In this document: positions 5,923 to 9,265 of the stretch, one piece after another
Numbering within the stretch: position 1 is the stretch's first letter
Layout of the letters: each line of letters begins with the position of its first letter
NCBI GenBank assembly: GCA_964466745.1
Contig: CAYXOX010000123.1
Span: forward strand, 1 to 9,265
Direction of reading: 5' to 3'
DNA: 9,265 bases
Source of the DNA: CAYXOX01 sp964466745
GTDB lineage: Bacteria; Pseudomonadota; Alphaproteobacteria; Rhodobacterales; Rhodobacteraceae
The notes under the pieces: model-generated
What the model was told of the DNA's origin: nothing
What the model saw: the letters and a program-made list of their open reading frames with translations, nothing else
Database searches by the model: none
Program-made: the position numbers and the translations under genes

Positions 5923-5950
5923 CTTGCGCGGTGGCAGCGGGCACTATAGG
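5923..5950 (+). promoter_or_regulatory. Candidate mdh promoter
   Basis: CTTGCG (5923-5928), a 16-bp gap and TATAGG (5945-5950) form a plausible sigma-70 promoter, predicting a leader of about 30 nt. A perfect 6-bp inverted repeat GCCGGG-CATC-CCCGGC (5908-5923) abuts the -35 and could be a regulator site. The spacing is slightly short and the -35 is weak. Confidence 0.4.
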
Positions 5951-5986
5951 CAACGCGGCGACCGCAACGGACCGGAGACAGGATCC

Positions 5987-6949
5987 ATGGCCAGACCGAA
6001 GATCGCGCTGATCGGCGCGGGCCAGATCGGGGGAACCCTCGCCCATCTCGCCGCCCTGAAGGAACTGGGTGACGTCATCCTCTTCGACATCGCCGAGGGC
6101 GTTCCGCAGGGCAAGGCGCTGGACATCGCCGAAAGCGGGCCGTCCGAAGGTTTCGATGCCGCCCTCAAGGGCACCAACGACTATGCCGATATCGCCGGAG
6201 CCGACGTGTGCATCGTGACGGCCGGCGTGCCGCGCAAGCCGGGCATGAGCCGCGACGATCTTCTGGGCATCAACCTCAAGGTGATGAAAGCCGTGGGCGA
6301 GGGGATCCGCGACAACGCGCCCGACGCCTTCGTCATCTGCATCACCAATCCGCTGGATGCGATGGTATGGGCGCTGCGCGAGTTCTCGGGCCTGCCCCAT
6401 GCGAAGGTGTGCGGAATGGCGGGCGTGCTCGATTCGGCACGGTTCCGCCACTTCCTCAGCCTCGAGTTCGACGTTTCCATGAAGGACGTGACCGCCTTCG
6501 TTCTCGGCGGGCACGGTGACACGATGGTGCCGCTCGTGCGCTATTCCACGGTCGCGGGTATCCCGCTGCCCGATCTCGTGAAGATGGGTTGGACGACGCA
6601 GGAAAAGCTCGACGCCATCGTCCAGCGCACCCGTGACGGCGGCGCCGAGATCGTCGGGCTGCTCAAGACCGGCTCGGCCTTCTACGCGCCGGCAACTTCG
6701 GCCATCGAGATGGCCGAAAGCTACCTCAAGGACCAGAAGCGTCTGCTGCCGTGTGCCGCCTGGTGCGACGGGCAGTTCGGGCTCGACGGGTTCTACGTCG
6801 GCGTGCCAACCGTCATCGGCGCAGGTGGCATCGAGCGCATCGTCGATATCAAGCTCACCAAGGACGAGCAGGCGATGTTCGACAATTCGGTGAACGCGGT
6901 GAAGGGCCTCGTGGAAGCCTGCAAGGGAATCGACCCGAGCCTCGCCTGA
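5987..6949 (+). CDS. mdh: Malate dehydrogenase (NAD-dependent)
   Basis: Converts malate to oxaloacetate with NAD in the TCA cycle; cytoplasmic. The 320-residue length is typical of the LDH-like MDH group found in alphaproteobacteria. Motifs: Rossmann loop GAGQIGG (10-16); LFDIAEG with Asp34 for the NAD ribose; the substrate loop VPRKPGMSRDDL with Arg83 and Arg89; ITNPLDAMV (119-127); LDSARFR with Asp149 and Arg152; and GGHGDTMVP with catalytic His176. Arg83 at the specificity position, rather than Gln, indicates malate rather than lactate. The ATG at 5987 is chosen because the Rossmann strand begins at residue 5 and a GGAG/AGGA stretch precedes it; the upstream extension is not family-like. 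A terminator follows, so mdh appears to be transcribed alone, apart from sucC. Confidence 0.97.
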   Translation: MARPKIALIGAGQIGGTLAHLAALKELGDVILFDIAEGVPQGKALDIAESGPSEGFDAALKGTNDYADIAGADVCIVTAGVPRKPGMSRDDLLGINLKVMKAVGEGIRDNAPDAFVICITNPLDAMVWALREFSGLPHAKVCGMAGVLDSARFRHFLSLEFDVSMKDVTAFVLGGHGDTMVPLVRYSTVAGIPLPDLVKMGWTTQEKLDAIVQRTRDGGAEIVGLLKTGSAFYAPATSAIEMAESYLKDQKRLLPCAAWCDGQFGLDGFYVGVPTVIGAGGIERIVDIKLTKDEQAMFDNSVNAVKGLVEACKGIDPSLA

Positions 6950-6990
6950 CGCGGGGTGAGAGGCGCCGCCGCTCCGGCGACGGAGGTACG

Positions 6991-7028
6991 GGCCCCCGCG
7001 CAGCCGCTGCGGGGGCCTTTCGCGTTTT
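6991..7028 (+). terminator. Intrinsic terminator of mdh
   Basis: GGCCCCCGC (6991-6999) pairs with GCGGGGGCC (7009-7017) in a 9-bp GC-rich stem with a 9-nt loop, followed by TTTCGCGTTTT. It lies 42 bp past the mdh stop and before the glycosyltransferase start, and is the best Rho-independent terminator in the window. Confidence 0.85.
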
Positions 7029-7045
7029 GGAAAGGGCAGGGTGCA

Positions 7046-7933
7046 ATGGCCGAGCAAACCACATCGCCGGAGGGATACGTCTTCGGCGTGAGCGGCGAGG
7101 GATATGCGCGCCTTGCCGCCCGTGCCGCGATGACGCTGCGCAAGGTCGCGCCCGGCGCGCAGATCGACATTTTCACCGACGCTGAGGTGCCCGAGGGCGT
7201 CTTCGACCGCGTTCATCAACTGGAAAAGAGCTGGTTCCGCCCGAAGTTCGAGGCCCTCCGCCGCTCGCGCTTCGACCGTACGGTGTACCTCGATGCCGAC
7301 ATGTTCATCCTCGCCGACATCTCCGATGTCTTCGAGGTACTCGAACGCTTCGATTTTGCCGCCGTCCACAGCCAGCGTCGCAACTCGGCCTGGTCGACCG
7401 AGTTGTGGCGCCGCCCCCTGCCGGCGGCCTTCCCGCAGATCAACGGCGGGCTCCTTGGGTTTCGGAAGTCGCCGCGGACCCTTGCATTCATCGAAGAGGC
7501 GGAGCGCATCATGGATGCGGAAGGGCTGAAGAAGGACCAGCCGCTGTTCCGCGAGATGCTTTTCGACAGCGATCTTCGCATCGCGATCCTTCCGCCCGAA
7601 TACAACCTCACCGAGTTCCGTTGGGTCGAGATGTACACGCCGCGCCACGGCGCTCCCCGCGTGCTCCACCATTTCAAGCTGCACGCCCATATTTGGAAGG
7701 GCCGGCAGGAGATCGGCAGCATCACTGCGCTCGTCGGCCCGCAACTCGCCGGGCACATTCGGCGGCTCATCGCCGTCGACCGCGCCATCCAGAACGATCC
7801 GGATGCGCCCGGCAAGGCGAGCGCCTGGCAGAAGCGCTTCGGGCTGCCGCTGGTGGACCAGGGTCCGCTCGGCACGCTGCGCCTCATTTGGCTCCAGGCC
7901 TGCAGGGCGATCCTGGGCAGGTTCAGCCGCTAG
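7046..7933 (+). CDS. GT-A fold glycosyltransferase, GT8-like
   Basis: A 295-residue cytoplasmic-looking protein predicted to transfer a sugar from a nucleotide-sugar donor. It shows the usual GT8-type order: N-terminal strand YVFGVSGEGY; IDIFTD (40-45); the metal-binding DxD in VYLDADMFILADISDVFE (80-97, Asp83/Asp85); INGGLLGFR (132-140); KDQPLF (163-168); and a late His-rich HHFKLHAHIW (208-217) in the place of the third metal ligand. The ATG at 7046 is preferred over the in-frame codon at 6956 because the longer form would run through the mdh terminator and AGGG precedes 7046. Its 3' end overlaps the convergent sulfotransferase gene by 11 nt. Donor, acceptor and exact CAZy family are not determinable; GT8-like is by motif pattern. 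Confidence 0.8.
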   Translation: MAEQTTSPEGYVFGVSGEGYARLAARAAMTLRKVAPGAQIDIFTDAEVPEGVFDRVHQLEKSWFRPKFEALRRSRFDRTVYLDADMFILADISDVFEVLERFDFAAVHSQRRNSAWSTELWRRPLPAAFPQINGGLLGFRKSPRTLAFIEEAERIMDAEGLKKDQPLFREMLFDSDLRIAILPPEYNLTEFRWVEMYTPRHGAPRVLHHFKLHAHIWKGRQEIGSITALVGPQLAGHIRRLIAVDRAIQNDPDAPGKASAWQKRFGLPLVDQGPLGTLRLIWLQACRAILGRFSR

Positions 7934-8609
7934 CAGCACCCTCCAGTCGCGCGAGCTCGGCGTAGTCCGCAGCGTACACGGTGCGAATGGTCTCCCGGCT
8001 TCGGTCCGAGACCGGCACCTCCATCGGGGCCGAGCGCTTCTCGTGGAAACTGCCGGCGATCGGGGGCGTGCCGGTCACCTCGTCGATCCAGCGCATCACC
8101 GGGCCGAGACCGTCCTCGAACCGGAAACGCCGGTCGCCCGGCAGCAGGAACGCCGTCTGCGCACGCAGGTGGCCGTCGTAGAGGTTCGGCTGGCGGGCGC
8201 TGCGGGCCAGAGCGAGGCGCAGCCACCGATCGAAATCCAGCTCCAGCGCGACGGGCGGGAACGAGACGCGGCGCGTGGTGCGTCCGCGCAGCCGGCCGAG
8301 GCCGCGCAAGGGCAGATTGATGGGGTTGATCCCCGGCCCGGCCTTGACGCGCATCTTGTAGGCGCTCACGAGCCTGGCCACCGGATCGCGGAGAATTCCG
8401 AATCCGAAATCATAAAAGTCCTCGGGCACGAAAGCCCGCCGCACCTCGGCGGGCATGTGCTGCGGCGTGGATGCCGACCAGCCGAGCTTGCGCGGGCAGC
8501 GCAATGCCACGGCCCCCTTCGCAGCGAGATAGGCCTCGATGCTGGTGCCCCCCGTCTTGGGCACATGGGCGAAGTAGAGCACCTTGTTCCCGATCCGCGC
8601 GAGCGGCAT
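7923..8609 (-). CDS. Small PAPS-dependent sulfotransferase family protein
   Basis: A 228-residue protein with the sulfotransferase phosphosulfate-binding loop HVPKTGGTSIEAYL (15-28; Lys18 and the TGGTS loop contact the 5'-phosphosulfate of PAPS) and the 3'-phosphate site RDPVARLVSAY (74-84; Arg74 and Ser82). TPQHMP (48-53) between them is typical of the bacterial sulfotransferase group related to carbohydrate sulfotransferases. The expected role is transfer of sulfate to a glycan or other surface acceptor; the acceptor is unknown. The ATG at 8609 has GGAGAAGGG just upstream. It converges on the glycosyltransferase with an 11-nt 3' overlap, and its 5' region is divergent from sucC. The start codon lies in the 3' arm of an inverted repeat (8604-8638). 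Confidence 0.85.
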   Translation of the reverse strand: MPLARIGNKVLYFAHVPKTGGTSIEAYLAAKGAVALRCPRKLGWSASTPQHMPAEVRRAFVPEDFYDFGFGILRDPVARLVSAYKMRVKAGPGINPINLPLRGLGRLRGRTTRRVSFPPVALELDFDRWLRLALARSARQPNLYDGHLRAQTAFLLPGDRRFRFEDGLGPVMRWIDEVTGTPPIAGSFHEKRSAPMEVPVSDRSRETIRTVYAADYAELARLEGAASG

Positions 8610-8638
8610 TCACCCTTCTCCGTCCGTTCTGAATGCCG
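8604..8638 (-). promoter_or_regulatory. Inverted repeat enclosing the sulfotransferase start
   Basis: On the minus strand CGGCATTC (8638-8631) and GAATGCCG (8611-8604) are perfect 8-bp complements. The 19-nt loop holds the Shine-Dalgarno GGAGAAGGG, and the 3' arm holds the ATG start. If the transcript begins upstream of 8638, the start codon could be sequestered in the stem. Whether it does is not known. Confidence 0.4.
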
Positions 8639-8696
8639 TTGATAGCAGCCGTCGCCCGGGTTGCACACCTCTCGGCCGGGCCTGAACGGCACAGTT

Positions 8697-8742
8697 TGTG
8701 ATCACACTTTTTCTGCCTGTGATCACAAATGTCGGATTTTCT
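8697..8742 (+). promoter_or_regulatory. Paired-palindrome regulatory module upstream of sucC
   Basis: TGTGATCACA (8697-8706), an 11-nt spacer, TGTGATCACA (8718-8727), 5 nt, then CGGATTTTCT (8733-8742). Both palindromes are perfect and their centres are 21 bp apart, the same as upstream of sdhC. The proximal centre is about 102 bp from the sucC start. The 8610-8823 interval is shared with the divergent sulfotransferase gene, but the orientation of the module matches that at sdhC, so sucC is the likelier target. Core promoter hexamers are not clear. Confidence 0.78.
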
Positions 8743-8771
8743 CCCCGTGCGACGAAAAAGCGGTTCATCCG

Positions 8772-8797
8772 GCCCCGAGACCCGTGCTTTACGGGGC
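8772..8797 (+). other. Potential hairpin in sucC leader
   Basis: GCCCCG (8772-8777) can pair with CGGGGC (8792-8797), or alternatively CCCGT (8781-8785) with ACGGG (8791-8795). The two share a 3' arm and so exclude each other. It ends 26 nt before the sucC ATG. It may be only leader structure; no riboswitch class is recognised. Confidence 0.25.
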
Positions 8798-8823
8798 GAA
8801 ACCAATCAGAACGGGACAGTTTC

Positions 8824-9265
8824 ATGAACATCCACGAGTACCAGGCCAAGGCGCTCCTGCGCTCCTACGGCGCGCCGGTCTCGGACGGCCGCGTCGTCCT
8901 GCGCGCCGAGGAGGCCAAGACTGCGGCCAGCGCCCTCGACGGACCGCTCTGGGTCGTGAAGGCGCAGATTCACGCCGGCGGCCGCGGCAAGGGCTCCTTC
9001 AAGGAGGCCGACGCCGGCGAGAAGGGCGGCGTGCGCCTCACGAAGTCGGTTGAGGAGGCCGCCGAGGAAGCCAAGCGCATGCTCGGCCGCACGCTCGTGA
9101 CGCACCAGACCGGCCCGGCCGGCAAGCAGGTGGGCCGCATCTACATCGAGGATGGCTCGGGCATCGAGACCGAGCTGTATCTCGCCCTGCTGGTGGACCG
9201 CGGCTCCTCGCGCATCTCGTTCGTCTGCTCCACCGAGGGCGGCATGGACATCGAGGAGGTCGCCG
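8824..9265 (+). CDS. sucC: Succinyl-CoA synthetase (ADP-forming) beta subunit (partial, C-terminus outside window)
   Basis: Beta subunit of succinyl-CoA synthetase, which makes ATP or GTP from succinyl-CoA in the TCA cycle. The first 147 codons of a protein usually near 390-400 aa are present. The N-terminal ATP-grasp signature MNIHEYQAKALLRSYGAPV is followed by WVVKAQIHAGGRGKGSFKEA, whose Lys and glycine loop contact the nucleotide, then GRIYIEDG and YLALLVDR. The start ATG at 8824 follows a weak GGGA; the MNIHEYQAK start is invariant in the family, so it is secure. sucD would be expected downstream. The leader carries the paired-palindrome module shared with sdhC, and sucC appears to be transcribed separately from mdh. 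Confidence 0.97.
   Translation, partial: MNIHEYQAKALLRSYGAPVSDGRVVLRAEEAKTAASALDGPLWVVKAQIHAGGRGKGSFKEADAGEKGGVRLTKSVEEAAEEAKRMLGRTLVTHQTGPAGKQVGRIYIEDGSGIETELYLALLVDRGSSRISFVCSTEGGMDIEEVA

Noticed and set aside
5669..7939. A 756-codon open frame on the minus strand running antisense to mdh and the glycosyltransferase gene
   Set aside because: Its translation has no family motifs and is rich in His, Arg and Gly as expected of a GC-rich shadow frame; mdh and the glycosyltransferase on the plus strand account for the region with clear motifs.
1..9265. Mobile elements, CRISPR arrays, tRNA or rRNA genes
   Set aside because: No transposase or integrase motif, direct-repeat array or tRNA-like cloverleaf was seen; the content is housekeeping plus a surface-glycan-type pair.

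Overview
The window is GC-rich and reads as a central-carbon chromosomal locus of an alphaproteobacterium, most likely of the Rhodobacteraceae/Rhodobacterales. The sdhCDA order, mdh and sucC nearby, and two ethylmalonyl-CoA-pathway-type genes between sdh and mdh all fit that group. This placement is an inference from gene content and protein motifs; genus and species cannot be read from the sequence. I see no phage, IS, CRISPR, tRNA or rRNA.

Layout, left to right. (1) 1-1647, minus strand: the succinate dehydrogenase operon sdhC-sdhD-sdhA, with sdhA cut by the left edge. (2) 1648-1897: a gap holding a terminator-like hairpin behind mch, a paired-palindrome regulatory module, and a bulged hairpin in the presumed sdhC leader. 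(3) 1898-4574, minus strand: a tightly coupled four-gene operon, read mcl2-type CoA-ester enzyme, NnrU-family membrane protein, DUF1737-like small protein, mesaconyl-CoA hydratase. (4) 4730-5068, plus strand: a small exported protein, divergent from mcl2. (5) 5082-5837, minus strand: a TSUP (TauE/SafE) permease. (6) 5987-6949, plus strand: malate dehydrogenase with its own terminator. (7) 7046-8609: a convergent, 3'-overlapping pair, a GT-A glycosyltransferase (plus) and a small sulfotransferase (minus). (8) 8610-9265: a divergent regulatory region and the start of sucC, cut by the right edge.

How it works together: SucC (succinyl-CoA synthetase), SdhCDA and Mdh are consecutive parts of the TCA cycle. 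The mcl2/mch operon feeds the same pool. In the ethylmalonyl-CoA pathway mesaconyl-CoA is hydrated to beta-methylmalyl-CoA, which is cleaved to glyoxylate and propionyl-CoA; glyoxylate plus acetyl-CoA gives malyl-CoA, which is hydrolysed to malate. The glycosyltransferase/sulfotransferase pair has no obvious metabolic link and looks like a surface-polysaccharide insertion between mdh and sucC.

The most interesting signal is non-coding. Upstream of both sdhC and sucC, in the same orientation relative to the gene, there are two TGTGATCACA palindromes exactly 21 bp apart centre to centre, followed after 5 bp by CGGA(C/T)TTTCT. The same 46-bp architecture at two TCA operons about 7 kb apart suggests a dedicated transcription factor that co-regulates them. 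A single extra copy lies inside sdhC. No copy is seen in front of mdh or mcl2.
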